From: Vibrio sp. S9_S30
GTDB lineage: Bacteria; Pseudomonadota; Gammaproteobacteria; Enterobacterales; Vibrionaceae
DNA length: 64,000 nt
Direction: 5' to 3'
NCBI RefSeq assembly: GCF_014694455.1
Contig: NZ_JAAUWT010000018.1
Span: forward strand, 41,699-105,698
The notes below the pieces were generated by a model. The model ran no database searches. It saw nothing but the letters and a program-made list of their open reading frames with translations, and was not told the DNA's origin. Positions within the stretch are counted from its first letter, which is position 1; each line of letters begins with the position of its first letter. Shown one piece after another: positions 44,426 through 53,825 of this stretch. The translations under genes and the position numbers were made by a program.

Positions 44426-44465
44426 AAAAAGCCTTCGCTTAAAACCGTAAAGCGGAGGCTTTTTA
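44426..44465. terminator. Bidirectional terminator
   Basis: AAAAAGCC-TTCGCTT pairs with AAGCGG-AGGCTTTTT across a short loop. It lies between two convergent genes and has T runs in both directions. Confidence 0.88.
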
Positions 44466-44478
44466 TTCTCGCCCCAAA

Positions 44479-45012
44479 TTAGAATACGAATCTCGCGCCC
44501 ATGATGAGTTGAGATCCGTAAACACCGTTGTCTGCGATGTTGGCACCAATCGATAACTGGTCAGTCGAATGGAAACGACCACCAAAGCTATAGGTAAGCT
44601 CTGTCGTGTCACTATAAACTAATTGCCCAACTCTCACATTGGCTTCTATATTCTCTAACACCCATATGCGGGCGCCAATGTTCAATTCTGGTACAAATTG
44701 GTTGCCAACAAATTTGTCGTCACTAGTTTTAAGGTTATGGATCAGCATTTGTCCAAAAATGTCGGCAAACCCTGTTGCGGGTCCATTGAAACCCACTCCC
44801 ACCGCACCGTCATAATCACCTTCGAATCGGCTGTCTAGACGACCGATAAAATGGGTATTTTCGGTAAACGTCAAACTACCTTCTACACCATAAGAAGTAG
44901 GGCTTGCGCCGACTCTAAACTCAACAGAAGAGTAGTTGAAATTGTTAGCAATAGTCGTCATCGGGCTCAGAGCCATGAGAAGTAGGGCTAAGTGGCGTTT
45001 ACGTCCAAACAT
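44479..45012 (-). CDS. Small outer-membrane beta-barrel protein
   Basis: The 177-residue protein begins MFGRKRHLALLLMALSPMTTIA (a signal peptide) and is chosen to start at 45010-45012 because GGA sits well before it; five further codons upstream are open. The mature part alternates hydrophobic and polar residues in strands and ends with the terminal aromatic signature RFVF of outer-membrane barrels. The length suits an eight-strand barrel. No specific family is recognised. Confidence 0.68.
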   Translation of the reverse strand: MFGRKRHLALLLMALSPMTTIANNFNYSSVEFRVGASPTSYGVEGSLTFTENTHFIGRLDSRFEGDYDGAVGVGFNGPATGFADIFGQMLIHNLKTSDDKFVGNQFVPELNIGARIWVLENIEANVRVGQLVYSDTTELTYSFGGRFHSTDQLSIGANIADNGVYGSQLIMGARFVF

Positions 45013-45422
45013 ATGTATTCCATCCATTTAACGCTTTGGCTTAGTGCCAAAAATCCGAGAATACTCAAAATCATGCAAAAAATAGACCATCTTTACATAT
45101 GGTAGTCCTTCAATGAGATCTTAAAGGATCTGCGGGCGTTTTCTTTCCACTTCCAGCGTTGCTCCGATCTCACCTCTCCCATGGAGACAGATTTTTGACT
45201 CGCATTAGGAGGCTGTGTCAATACTATGTCGTCATGCTCTGTTTGAATCTACACCGGCTCACCAGCAAATATAAAGGGTAGTACATTACGGTGAAACTGA
45301 ATCCGCCTTGGCAATGCGCTCACGGAAATTCATTTAAGACAGAAATACGATGCTGCTTGAGGTTAATTGGTGATAAGCATTACTATACGGACAATCAAAA
45401 TACACAATAAAAAGAACCGATT
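45013..45422. other. 410-base intergenic region upstream of cobQ
   Basis: No gene is supported. It holds the divergent promoters of the barrel gene and cobQ and a small hairpin (AGATC-N6-GATCT at about 45117-45132). I looked for a cobalamin riboswitch, given cobQ, and found no B12 box. Confidence 0.45.
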
Positions 45423-46886
45423 ATGATCCCACCCATTCAAGCTCTAATGGTACAAGGAACAACGTCTGATGCAGGAAAGTCTGTTCTAGTGGCAGGCCTA
45501 TGCCGCGTACTTGCCAGAAAGGGGAGAAAGGTTGCCCCTTTTAAACCTCAAAACATGGCTTTGAACAGTGCTGTGACAAGAGATGGCGGCGAAATAGGTC
45601 GGGCGCAAGCTGTACAGGCTCAAGCGTGTGGTGTAGAGCCTACTGTCCATATGAATCCCGTCTTGCTTAAACCCAACTCTGATACTGGAGCCCAGGTAAT
45701 TCTGCAAGGCAAAGCCTTAACGAATATGGATGCCGAAGGCTACCACGACTATAAAAAGGTCGCTATGGATAGCGTAATGGATTCCTTTAGCCGACTACAA
45801 CGTGATTATGAATCTATTGTTATTGAAGGGGCAGGAAGCCCAGCAGAAATAAACCTGAGGGAAAATGATATTGCCAATATGGGATTTGCAGAAAACGCCG
45901 ATGTCCCCGTTATTATTGTCGCCGACATTGATCGCGGAGGCGTGTTTGCCCATTTATATGGCACGCTAGCACTGTTATCACAATCGGAACAAAATCGTGT
46001 AATTGGCTTTGTTATTAATCGCTTTCGAGGGGACATTAAACTTTTGGAGTCCGGTCTTGACTGGCTGGAAGAAAAAACAGGAAAGCCAGTATTGGGTGTG
46101 TTGCCATTTTTACATGGACTGAATCTTGAAGCGGAAGACGCCATAACCAGTGAACAGGTGACCGGTGAAGGTCAATTGTTTCGAGTCAAGGTGCCTGTTT
46201 TTACGAGAATTAGTAACCACACAGACTTCGACCCCTTACGTCTAAACCCAAATATTGATTTCGAGTACGTAGGCAAAGGTGAATCCTTAAAAGGAGCCGA
46301 TTTAATCATTCTTCCAGGGACCAAATCTGTCCGGCAAGATCTTGACTATCTTCGTTCACAGGGATGGGATAAAGAGATTCTGAGGCACATTCGATTGGGC
46401 GGTAAGGTCATAGGAATTTGCGGTGGATATCAAATGCTTGGCAATACCATTTCCGATCCTGAAGGCATTGAAGGTGCCGCTGGTGAGAGTGAAGGGCTAT
46501 CTTTATTGAACATAAATACAGTACTTCACCCTGAAAAGCAGTTAAAAACCGTTAAAGGTACATTGCAAATAGGCGACCAGTCTTTCCCCGTTTCTGGCTA
46601 CGAGATTCATGCTGGCGTGACACAAGTCAACGAAATTCAACCCATTACCCTAGAAAATCAGTTAAGTGATGGAGCTATCAGTAGCTGCAATCAAATTTTT
46701 GGCAGCTACTTACATGGCATTTTTGAAGAGGAAGGCGCAACGCGTTTGCTTCTAAATTGGGCAGGAAGTGAGGAGATCCAACCCGTAGACTTTGAAAAAA
46801 TGAAAGAAAATGCAATCGATCGAATAGCAAATGCGATAGAAAAGTATATGGACTTAGATAAACTCTGGGCGACTAAATTGCCATGA
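45423..46886 (+). CDS. cobQ: Cobyric acid synthase (adenosylcobyric acid amidotransferase)
   Basis: The 487-residue enzyme makes the four side-chain amidations of adenosylcobyrinic acid a,c-diamide with glutamine and ATP. The N-terminal P-loop-like MVQGTTSDAGKSVLVAGL and PFKPQNMALNSAVTRDGGEIGRAQ match CobQ/CbiP. The C-terminal class I amidotransferase has its cysteine in GICGGYQMLGN and its histidine in GSYLHGIFE. It is a single cobalamin gene here, followed by modBC, so the rest of the pathway lies elsewhere or the cell salvages precursors. Confidence 0.92.
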   Translation: MIPPIQALMVQGTTSDAGKSVLVAGLCRVLARKGRKVAPFKPQNMALNSAVTRDGGEIGRAQAVQAQACGVEPTVHMNPVLLKPNSDTGAQVILQGKALTNMDAEGYHDYKKVAMDSVMDSFSRLQRDYESIVIEGAGSPAEINLRENDIANMGFAENADVPVIIVADIDRGGVFAHLYGTLALLSQSEQNRVIGFVINRFRGDIKLLESGLDWLEEKTGKPVLGVLPFLHGLNLEAEDAITSEQVTGEGQLFRVKVPVFTRISNHTDFDPLRLNPNIDFEYVGKGESLKGADLIILPGTKSVRQDLDYLRSQGWDKEILRHIRLGGKVIGICGGYQMLGNTISDPEGIEGAAGESEGLSLLNINTVLHPEKQLKTVKGTLQIGDQSFPVSGYEIHAGVTQVNEIQPITLENQLSDGAISSCNQIFGSYLHGIFEEEGATRLLLNWAGSEEIQPVDFEKMKENAIDRIANAIEKYMDLDKLWATKLP

Positions 46887-47089
46887 TAACTTTAAAGGGG
46901 CTCAATGTTCGTTCATCAATGGAAGAATACCAAGGTGACACTGTCACTTGAATGATTTATTAGGAGAATGGGGCTGTGAACCTATTGTTTACTCTTTGGT
47001 GAACTTTAGTATAGGTACGATGGCAAGCTATTCTCATGCGAAAACGGGGAAGGCATATTGAGTCCATACCCCCTAATAATGGAACGCTC
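46887..47089. other. Region between cobQ and modB
   Basis: This 203-base gap contains no modA-like frame. A perfect matS motif lies at 46935-46947. Stretches resembling ribosome sites (GGAGAATGG at 46962-46970) do not lead into long frames. Confidence 0.5.
46935..46947. promoter_or_regulatory. matS site, copy 4
   Basis: GTGACACTGTCAC fits GTGACRNYGTCAC and is intergenic, between cobQ and modB. Confidence 0.82.
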
Positions 47090-47794
47090 ATGCTGACAGA
47101 TTTTGAACTGGAATCTCTCTACTTAAGCTTAAAGGTCGCATTATATTCGGTCATTTGGCTTACTCCTTTTAGTATCACAATTGCTTGGGTGCTTGCCCGC
47201 AAATCCTTTCGTGGCAAAAATGCATTTGATGCGTGTATCCATCTTCCACTGGTTTTACCTCCCGTAGTCATTGGGTATCTACTTCTGGTCGTTATGGGGA
47301 GACAAGGAATGATAGGGAAATGGCTGCTCGACACGTTTGGTATTGTATTCAGTTTTGATTGGAAAGGTGCCGTATTGGCCTCGGCGGTAGTTTCGCTACC
47401 TTTAATGGTTAGAGCCATCAGGCTGAGCATTGAAAGTATCGATACCAAATTAGAACAAGTGGCACGTTCATTGGGCGCCCCCCCTCTGCGTGTGTTCTTT
47501 ACAATTACGCTACCTTTAGCGCTGCCTGGTATTATTACGGGTGCTTTGCTTGCATTCGCGAGAAGCCTAGGTGAATTTGGGGCGACGATCAGTTTTGTTT
47601 CCAGCATTCCAGGTGAAACCCAGACTCTCCCTCTCGCCATGTATTCTTATATTGAGACACCCGGAGCAGAATTCGAAGCGGCACGTTTATGTGTTATTTC
47701 CATTGTTGTAGCGCTGATTTCTTTGCTCGTATCTGAAGTTCTTAGCAAAAAAGCCAATCAAAAAATTGGCTTGGTTTCTACGGAGAGAAAATGA
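47090..47794 (+). CDS. modB: Molybdate ABC transporter permease
   Basis: The 234-residue permease starts at the ATG at 47090 (GGAA five bases upstream); an 18-codon upstream extension is unlikely. There are five to six helices, and the coupling loop is KLEQVARSLGAPPLRVFFTI. ISLPLTLPGI-type residues and GEFGATISFVSSIPGETQTLP match ModB (segment quoted is 20 residues or less). It overlaps modC by four bases. No modA gene is adjacent. Confidence 0.9.
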   Translation: MLTDFELESLYLSLKVALYSVIWLTPFSITIAWVLARKSFRGKNAFDACIHLPLVLPPVVIGYLLLVVMGRQGMIGKWLLDTFGIVFSFDWKGAVLASAVVSLPLMVRAIRLSIESIDTKLEQVARSLGAPPLRVFFTITLPLALPGIITGALLAFARSLGEFGATISFVSSIPGETQTLPLAMYSYIETPGAEFEAARLCVISIVVALISLLVSEVLSKKANQKIGLVSTERK

Positions 47795-48888
47795 TCCGGA
47801 TAAAAGTGAAGCAGCAACTCGGTCCGTTAAATTTGGATGTTGATTTGTCTCTCCCTTCGAAAGGTATTACGGCTGTTTTTGGACGTTCTGGGGCTGGAAA
47901 AACCTCTTTGATTAACACCGTTGCGGGTTTATCTGTTCCTGATGATGGGAGAATAGAGGTTAATGGAAATACGTTATTTTGCCGAGCGTCTAATCAGAAT
48001 GTGCCAATAGAGAAACGGCAAATAGGTTATGTTTTTCAAGAGGCAAGGCTTTTTCCTCACTATTCAGTGAAAGGAAATTTAATGTATGGCGTCGATGAAA
48101 GAGATGACTCTTATTTCCAAACGATTTGCGAACTACTCCAGTTACATAGCTTACTGAGCAGGAAGCCTGTCGACCTTTCTGGTGGCGAAAAGCAGCGCGT
48201 GGCAATAGGGCGAGCTTTGTTGTCGAAGCCTTCATTATTGATAATGGACGAACCGCTGGCCTCTCTGGATCTTCCTCGCAAACGTGAAGTTATGCCATTT
48301 TTGGAACGACTCGCCAATGATGTTGATGTACCAATTCTGTATGTGAGCCATAGTTTAAATGAAATCATTCGCTTGGCGGATTATATGATCATATTGGACC
48401 AGGGTAAGCTTGAGGCAGCAGGTTCATTAGAAAGCGTATGGGATTCTCAGGCAATGCGACCTTGGCAATCTTTTTCAGAGCAAAGCACACTGTTTGATGC
48501 GTTAGTGGACTCTCATCACACTAAGTACGCTTTAACCAGACTGAAATTAAGTGACAAAACACGGCTTTGGGTTCAGAAAATAGACGCCGATATTTCAACC
48601 TCAGTTCGTGTACAAGTCAGAGCAAATGATGTGTCTTTATGTCTCTCTGAACCACATGACACTTCGATCCGCAATGTTATCCCTGCAACAATAGTGGAAA
48701 TGAAAACCCACTCGCCATCACCAGACAAGCAAAGCGTAGCCATCAAACTCAAGTTAAGTGATCAGTGTTCTTTATGGTGTAACGTCACCCAATGGGCGGT
48801 GGATGATCTTAACCTTAATATTGGCAAAAGGCTTTATGCACAAATCAAAGGGGTCAGTGTCACTCAACGCGATATCATTCAGCATTGA
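47791..48888 (+). CDS. modC: Molybdate ABC transporter ATPase
   Basis: The 365-residue ATPase has Walker A GRSGAGKT at residues 31-38, the Q-loop in IGYVFQEARLFPH, signature DLSGGEKQRVAIGRAL, Walker B LLIMDEPLASLD and switch YVSHSLNEI. The C-terminal 85 residues form a TOBE (molybdate-binding) domain, which separates ModC from sulfate-type CysA. The binding protein is not adjacent, so this transporter must use a modA encoded elsewhere or a different partner. Confidence 0.91.
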   Translation: MIRIKVKQQLGPLNLDVDLSLPSKGITAVFGRSGAGKTSLINTVAGLSVPDDGRIEVNGNTLFCRASNQNVPIEKRQIGYVFQEARLFPHYSVKGNLMYGVDERDDSYFQTICELLQLHSLLSRKPVDLSGGEKQRVAIGRALLSKPSLLIMDEPLASLDLPRKREVMPFLERLANDVDVPILYVSHSLNEIIRLADYMIILDQGKLEAAGSLESVWDSQAMRPWQSFSEQSTLFDALVDSHHTKYALTRLKLSDKTRLWVQKIDADISTSVRVQVRANDVSLCLSEPHDTSIRNVIPATIVEMKTHSPSPDKQSVAIKLKLSDQCSLWCNVTQWAVDDLNLNIGKRLYAQIKGVSVTQRDIIQH

Positions 48889-49040
48889 TATGTGACGCTC
48901 CATTAAAGCCCTTCGTGAAATCCCGAACACCTAAGCCATGCGGACAACACTGAAGTACAACTGGTGTTCGAGCATACATTCATAGCAATCGACTTTAGAT
49001 TTTTCGCAAAGTAGGTGCCGACGTTTTTACGATAGCAGTA

Positions 49041-49073
49041 AAAAAAATGGCTTCCATTCTTGGAAGCCATTTC
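49041..49073 (-). terminator. Intrinsic terminator of the OmpA-type gene
   Basis: AATGGCTTCCA-TTCT-TGGAAGCCATT is a perfect stem, followed on the minus strand by a run of seven T. It lies 18 bases after the gene's stop. Confidence 0.9.
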
Positions 49074-49090
49074 TTACTTAGACGTAATTT

Positions 49091-50095
49091 TTACTTTTCT
49101 ACCGTAAACTCTTCAATCGTCACCTCAACACGACGGTTTTGCTCACGTCCTGCCGCTGTATCATTTGAAGCAATTGGGTTAGATTCACCATCACCTTTAA
49201 CGGTAATACGACTAGAATCAACACCTTTAGCAATTAAATAATCAGCTACCGCTTGAGCACGTTCTTCAGAAAGCTTCTGGTTGAATTTCGCACTGCCACG
49301 GCTGTCTGTGTGTCCGACAACGCCAACTTTTGATTGAGGGTAGGTAGTAAGAAGTGTCGCTACGGATTCAAAACGACGAGTTCCAGCCGCGCTCAACTTA
49401 CTGCTTCCCGTTTCAAACAAACTGACATCTTGCTGTGATTGGAAAGTGATAGTTTGCTTTTTAGGTGGCTCTGGTTTCTTTTCTTCAACGACAGGTGCTG
49501 GAGCAGGCTCAGCAACTGGACGTGGTTCAGTTCTTTCTACAGGAGCTGTTTTTGCCTTTACACCGAAATGATAGTTAAGACCTAACGTAAACATGCTTGC
49601 TGCACTGTCATAAGCAGGCCCAGCATTTATTTCTGTCATTACTTGATATTCGATTCGAGCACGAAGAGCATCTGTAATTTTACCTTCGAAACCTAGTCCA
49701 GCTAGAAGGTTTAAGTCATCTTTGGCTTCATCATAACTGGAATAACCAGCACCAATTTTACTGAAGAAATCAACATCCTCACCCAAAGATATACTGAATT
49801 TCGGCGCGAATGTAATTGCTGTCATCGACCCTTCTAAATTAGTTAGAGAACCGTTGTTATCGTAGCTTGAATTGAATTGACCGTAATCGTCGTATCCAAG
49901 CTCTAGCGCAACGTTATCCAGTAATTGATAACCGAGGTATACACCCCATGCGGAACTGTCATCATCACACCCTGTCGCTACAGCGCAAGAATTTGACAAA
50001 GATGAAGCACCGACTTTACCACCAAGATAAACTTGAGAGCTAGCAGTAAATGGAAGTGAAGAAAGTAGCGTAAGTACAACTAACTGCTTTTTCAT
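49091..50095 (-). CDS. OmpA-family porin/peptidoglycan-binding protein
   Basis: The 334-residue protein has a signal peptide (to about SSQVY), an N-terminal eight-strand barrel with VYLGGKVGASS, a Pro-rich linker (about 190-215) and a C-terminal OmpA domain with VGHTDSRGSAKFNQKLSEERA and the diaminopimelate-binding ERAQAV...NRRVEV residues. It anchors the outer membrane to peptidoglycan. Two cysteines in the first extracellular loop (CAVATGC) could form a disulfide. A strong terminator follows. The 202-base upstream region likely holds a long leader. Confidence 0.9.
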   Translation of the reverse strand: MKKQLVVLTLLSSLPFTASSQVYLGGKVGASSLSNSCAVATGCDDDSSAWGVYLGYQLLDNVALELGYDDYGQFNSSYDNNGSLTNLEGSMTAITFAPKFSISLGEDVDFFSKIGAGYSSYDEAKDDLNLLAGLGFEGKITDALRARIEYQVMTEINAGPAYDSAASMFTLGLNYHFGVKAKTAPVERTEPRPVAEPAPAPVVEEKKPEPPKKQTITFQSQQDVSLFETGSSKLSAAGTRRFESVATLLTTYPQSKVGVVGHTDSRGSAKFNQKLSEERAQAVADYLIAKGVDSSRITVKGDGESNPIASNDTAAGREQNRRVEVTIEEFTVEK

Positions 50096-50297
50096 AGATA
50101 ATTCCTTTTTATAATATACAAATGCGATTATTTGAGTAGGTTGTTATAATCTGCATCATTATGAGAATCCATTTTCAGGAAAGCAAAACTCCAAATGAGA
50201 TTTGCATATTTAATCTCACAATCAAGACGCATTTCTTATACAGCTCAAAATAGACAAAAGATCGCGAAAATCGACCTTTTAATGAAAGTTTCCTTGA

Positions 50298-50735
50298 TTA
50301 CTTTAGAAATACCTGATTGAAGTCACGTTTCAGGATAGCATCTCTTCTCGCTTTTTTCAGTTGCTTTACCATATCCTTCACACAATTGTGCAAAACTTGG
50401 TCTAACAGTGAAGAACGATACTCTTCTTTACCTTGCTCTGACATATCCTTAGGGAGATTCATGGTAGGGAATTCTTCCATTACGCTTAAACCTGCAAATG
50501 CTTGGCTCACGGAAACTAATGCATGAAATTGTTCAAAGTTGTCTAGAATGTTTTGAGCACTGGCTGGCAGGGCATCCCATGCCTCTCTTACTGCTTCTTC
50601 TGAAACTTCGTGAATCGACGTTACCATTAAATGCATTTCTTCAGGGACATTGTCAAACTCAATAACTTGGCGTAACTCAGACGATACAGTCGCTAGGTCG
50701 ACTTCTTGTTTTGGGGGGGTGTTTTCGTTTGACAT
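50298..50735 (-). CDS. Conserved cytoplasmic protein, DUF3069-like (tentative)
   Basis: The 145-residue all-helical acidic protein starts at ATG 50733-50735 with GGAAG upstream; a nine-codon upstream extension is less likely. It ends in a basic stretch (MVKQLKKARRDAILKRDF). I recall a Vibrio/Shewanella family of unknown function with this pattern (ELRQVIEFDNVPEEMH), but I am not certain of the DUF number. The function is unknown. Confidence 0.65.
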   Translation of the reverse strand: MSNENTPPKQEVDLATVSSELRQVIEFDNVPEEMHLMVTSIHEVSEEAVREAWDALPASAQNILDNFEQFHALVSVSQAFAGLSVMEEFPTMNLPKDMSEQGKEEYRSSLLDQVLHNCVKDMVKQLKKARRDAILKRDFNQVFLK

Positions 50736-50874
50736 ATTTTTCTTCCAATATCCAAAATGCACATGCTAGGAATATCACGATAAAAGTCAACAAATTACTG
50801 ACAATATATATAATGCAAGACGAGCAGCATGCTATATTTATTTCATACTGTCAGAATAATAACAGCCTGAGTCT

Positions 50875-51825
50875 ATGAAATCTCCGAATACTTCAATGAG
50901 GGTGCTACTCGTCGATGACCTGCAATTTGAGCGCATACAGCTTGCTATTCGCCTCAAACAGCTTGGTCATATTGTCGAAGTCGTTGAAAGCGGAGAACGT
51001 GCACTCAATGTTTATTCTTCGTTTGAACCCGAATTAGTTTTACTTGATATCAACATGCCGGATATGGATGGATTTGAAGTTGCTAAAGAGATTCGAGCTC
51101 GTGATGATGACTGGGTTCCTATTATATTCTTGAGTAGCCACGAAGAACCGGAAACGATTGCTAAAGCCATTGAAACGGGTGGGGATGACTACCTGGTCAA
51201 ACCCGTAAATAAAGTTGTTCTTGGTGCCAAGATGAACGCCATGCAGCGTATTGCTCAAATGCGTAGAGAGTTGAAATTGGTTTCGTCTCAGTTAGAGCAG
51301 ATGAATATGCACCTTCAACAACAAGCGAATGAAGATGGTCTCACACAGGTTTACAACAGGCGGTATGTCGATAAAGAGCTGAAAAACATGGTCTCTTGGC
51401 ACGGTAGACACCGGTTACCATTAACAGTGATACTCTTAGATGTCGATCACTTTAAAGCCTATAACGATCATTATGGTCACATAGAAGGGGATGCTTGCTT
51501 GCAAAAAATAGCTACTGCATTAGATCACTGCTTTGCTCGCTCTGGGGAGTTGGTTGGTCGCTATGGTGGAGAGGAATTCGTTGTTATTGTAAGTAATGCA
51601 AATGCTGAAGACGCCCTAAAGCAAGCGATACGTGTCCAAAGATCCATTCATGCTTTAGGTATCCCACATTCCAAATCGTCTACAAACAAGTTAGTGACAC
51701 TGTCACAAGGTGTGTACTCTTTTATTCCTACTGGTCGTGAAACAATTGAAGATGTTTACAGTGCTGCCGACGTTTTACTCTACAGGGCGAAAGCTGAAGG
51801 TCGAGATCGATACGTAACGAAGTAA
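50875..51825 (+). CDS. Response regulator-diguanylate cyclase (REC-GGDEF)
   Basis: The 316-residue protein consists of a receiver domain with phospho-acceptor D58 (LLDINMPDMDG) and Lys in YLVKPVN, a helical linker, and a GGDEF domain with an intact GGEEF signature (residues 231-235). It should make c-di-GMP when phosphorylated. The residues before the signature (RSGELVG) do not form the usual RxxD inhibitory site, so feedback inhibition may be absent. There is no adjacent kinase. A matS motif lies in the gene at 51694-51706. Confidence 0.9.
   Translation: MKSPNTSMRVLLVDDLQFERIQLAIRLKQLGHIVEVVESGERALNVYSSFEPELVLLDINMPDMDGFEVAKEIRARDDDWVPIIFLSSHEEPETIAKAIETGGDDYLVKPVNKVVLGAKMNAMQRIAQMRRELKLVSSQLEQMNMHLQQQANEDGLTQVYNRRYVDKELKNMVSWHGRHRLPLTVILLDVDHFKAYNDHYGHIEGDACLQKIATALDHCFARSGELVGRYGGEEFVVIVSNANAEDALKQAIRVQRSIHALGIPHSKSSTNKLVTLSQGVYSFIPTGRETIEDVYSAADVLLYRAKAEGRDRYVTK
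51694..51706. promoter_or_regulatory. matS site, copy 5
   Basis: GTGACACTGTCAC fits the consensus and lies inside the REC-GGDEF gene. Confidence 0.82.
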
Positions 51826-51853
51826 CGTTAACTTCTTCACCACGTAAGCCAAA

Positions 51854-53302
51854 TCAAGAAGAACAGCTAAGTGCCAATCCTTGTGCCCAATCAGGAGCGG
51901 GATGTGTGTCTTTTTCTTGACCAAAATCATCAGAATAGGGGTTTTCAAGTAATGTTCTTAGGCGCTTCACTTCAGAATAATCGCCTTGATTCGCCATATC
52001 GATGGCTTGTTGCGCCATGTAATTTCTTAAAATATATTTTGGGTTGACAGTTCTCATCGCTAAACAACGCAGTCCTGCCTCACTTGATTCTCTTTGTAAT
52101 CTTTGTTCATAGTTATCAAACCAAGCTTTTGCCGATGCAGTATCCGTAAACTGCGTTAGAAAGTTTTCAGCCCCTACTTTGTCAACATTTGAAAGGGCGC
52201 GAAATGTATTTGTGTAATCCGCTTCCTGTGATTTCATTAACGAGAACAGTTCATTGAATAACTCTGTGTCGCCCAATTCAGATTCGACGAGCCCCAATTT
52301 TGCTCTCATTTTCAGGCTGTATTCTTTGGTCAGTCGTGGGTAATAATCATCAAGTGCGCTTTCCAGTTCCTTTTTTGCAACCAATGGTGATAGCGACTGA
52401 GCTAATGCTGTCAAATTCCATAAGCCGATGGATGGTTGATTATCAAACGCGTATCGACCTTGGTAGTCTGAGTGGTTGCAAATAAAGGATGGGTCGAATT
52501 TTTCCATCATTCCGAAAGGACCAAAGTCAAACGTTTCACCCAAAATGGACATGTTATCGGTATTCATCACCCCATGAGCAAAACCAATAGCTTGCCAATG
52601 GGCGATCATAGAGGCTGTCCTTGAAACTACGTCTTTAAAAAATGAAAGGTATGGGGAATCCGATGTTGGTATCAATGAAAAATGTTGTTCAATAACATAA
52701 TCGGTTAACAATCTAAGATCGTCGTGCTGGTTGGTATAATACAAGTATTCAAAGTGACCGAACCTTATGTGTGTTTTTGCAACACGGATACAAATAGCAC
52801 CTTGTTCTAACTGCTCTCGATAAACAGGTGTGTCACTCACGATTAAACCAAGCGCTCGACTGCTTGGAATGCTAAGGTTATGCATTGCCTCCGACATCAA
52901 GTACTCACGGATGCTAGAGCGTAAAACCGCTCTGCCATCCCCTTGACGAGAATACGGCGTCACACCCGTTCCTTTAATATGGATATCATAGTCAGAATCT
53001 TCAGCATGAACCTGACACAGTAACAAACCGCGTCCATCACCTAGGTCGGGGTTGTAGGATCCAAATTGATGTCCTACATATTTCATTGCGATGGAAGGGC
53101 ATGTTGTTAATGATGTTGAGCCTGAAAATATGGACAGCAATTCTTCATCTGGGCTTTCTGGAAACCCTAAATGCAATGCTAACGGCGCATTCCAATCAAC
53201 CCAACGAACATTGTCTAATGGCGTAGGCACGACCTCTGTAAAGAAGTGCTGAGGTAAGCGTGTAAAGGGTTGAGATAATTTAGCACCCTTCCAGATATGC
53301 AT
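51854..53302 (-). CDS. selO: Protein adenylyltransferase SelO (YdiU)
   Basis: The 482-residue pseudokinase-fold enzyme transfers AMP to protein hydroxyls and is linked to redox stress. The start at 53300-53302 (MHIWKGAKLS) has an AGG upstream; the 24-codon longer frame is unlikely. The inverted-ATP kinase core includes DGRGLLLCQVH, IKGTGVTPYSRQGDGRAVLR and the metal-binding GVMNTDNMSILG segment. The C-terminus ends ALSCSS, with the cysteine at the place where animal SelO has selenocysteine. It is a single gene. Confidence 0.92.
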   Translation of the reverse strand: MHIWKGAKLSQPFTRLPQHFFTEVVPTPLDNVRWVDWNAPLALHLGFPESPDEELLSIFSGSTSLTTCPSIAMKYVGHQFGSYNPDLGDGRGLLLCQVHAEDSDYDIHIKGTGVTPYSRQGDGRAVLRSSIREYLMSEAMHNLSIPSSRALGLIVSDTPVYREQLEQGAICIRVAKTHIRFGHFEYLYYTNQHDDLRLLTDYVIEQHFSLIPTSDSPYLSFFKDVVSRTASMIAHWQAIGFAHGVMNTDNMSILGETFDFGPFGMMEKFDPSFICNHSDYQGRYAFDNQPSIGLWNLTALAQSLSPLVAKKELESALDDYYPRLTKEYSLKMRAKLGLVESELGDTELFNELFSLMKSQEADYTNTFRALSNVDKVGAENFLTQFTDTASAKAWFDNYEQRLQRESSEAGLRCLAMRTVNPKYILRNYMAQQAIDMANQGDYSEVKRLRTLLENPYSDDFGQEKDTHPAPDWAQGLALSCSS

Positions 53303-53384
53303 ATTTAAACCTAGATAAATGTGGTTGTCTTGAAATCTTACCACAAGGCTTCTAACACAAATACTCGCGCACATTATGGATATA

Positions 53385-53412
53385 ACAAAGCCACCTGAAC
53401 TTAGGTGGCTCT
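53385..53412 (-). terminator. Intrinsic terminator of the cold-shock gene
   Basis: AGCCACCT and AGGTGGCT pair with a six-base loop. On the minus strand a short T run follows (TTTG). Confidence 0.75.
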
Positions 53413-53435
53413 TCTATCTAGCAGCAGGCTAAGAA

Positions 53436-53648
53436 TCAGATGGCGTTGACGTCTTCGGCTTGTGGTCCTTTTTGTCCGTCTGTCACAACAAACGAGACTT
53501 TCTGCCCATCTTCTAAGTTACGGCGACCCGTACCTTGTATTGCAGAAAAATGAACAAATACGTCTTTACCACCTGTTTCAGGCGTGATAAATCCGAAACC
53601 TTTATCTTGGTTAAACCACTTTACCGTGCCATTGATTTTTTGACTCAT
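53436..53648 (-). CDS. Cold-shock domain protein (CspA family)
   Basis: The 70-residue protein is a single cold-shock domain with both RNA-binding motifs, KGFGFI and VFVHF. It binds single-stranded nucleic acid and acts as an RNA chaperone. A long AT-rich upstream region (about 53649-53800) could hold the usual long cold-shock leader. The specific paralogue cannot be decided from sequence alone. Confidence 0.93.
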   Translation of the reverse strand: MSQKINGTVKWFNQDKGFGFITPETGGKDVFVHFSAIQGTGRRNLEDGQKVSFVVTDGQKGPQAEDVNAI

Positions 53649-53825
53649 AATTAAACTCTTTATATATACAAATTGATGCAGATTGTTTCCCGCAAAATCG
53701 AAGTTACCGTAAACTAAAAGGGTAGGCTAGCGAATAATGAATGAACAATATAAAGGTGTGATCTTAGACCATTTTTGGAACAACAAAAAAAAGATGAGTA
53801 CTCAAAAAGAGAGAGATCAAAAGGC

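Noticed and set aside
45028..45422. Possible cobalamin riboswitch upstream of cobQ
   Set aside because: No B12 box or matching helices could be found on either strand.
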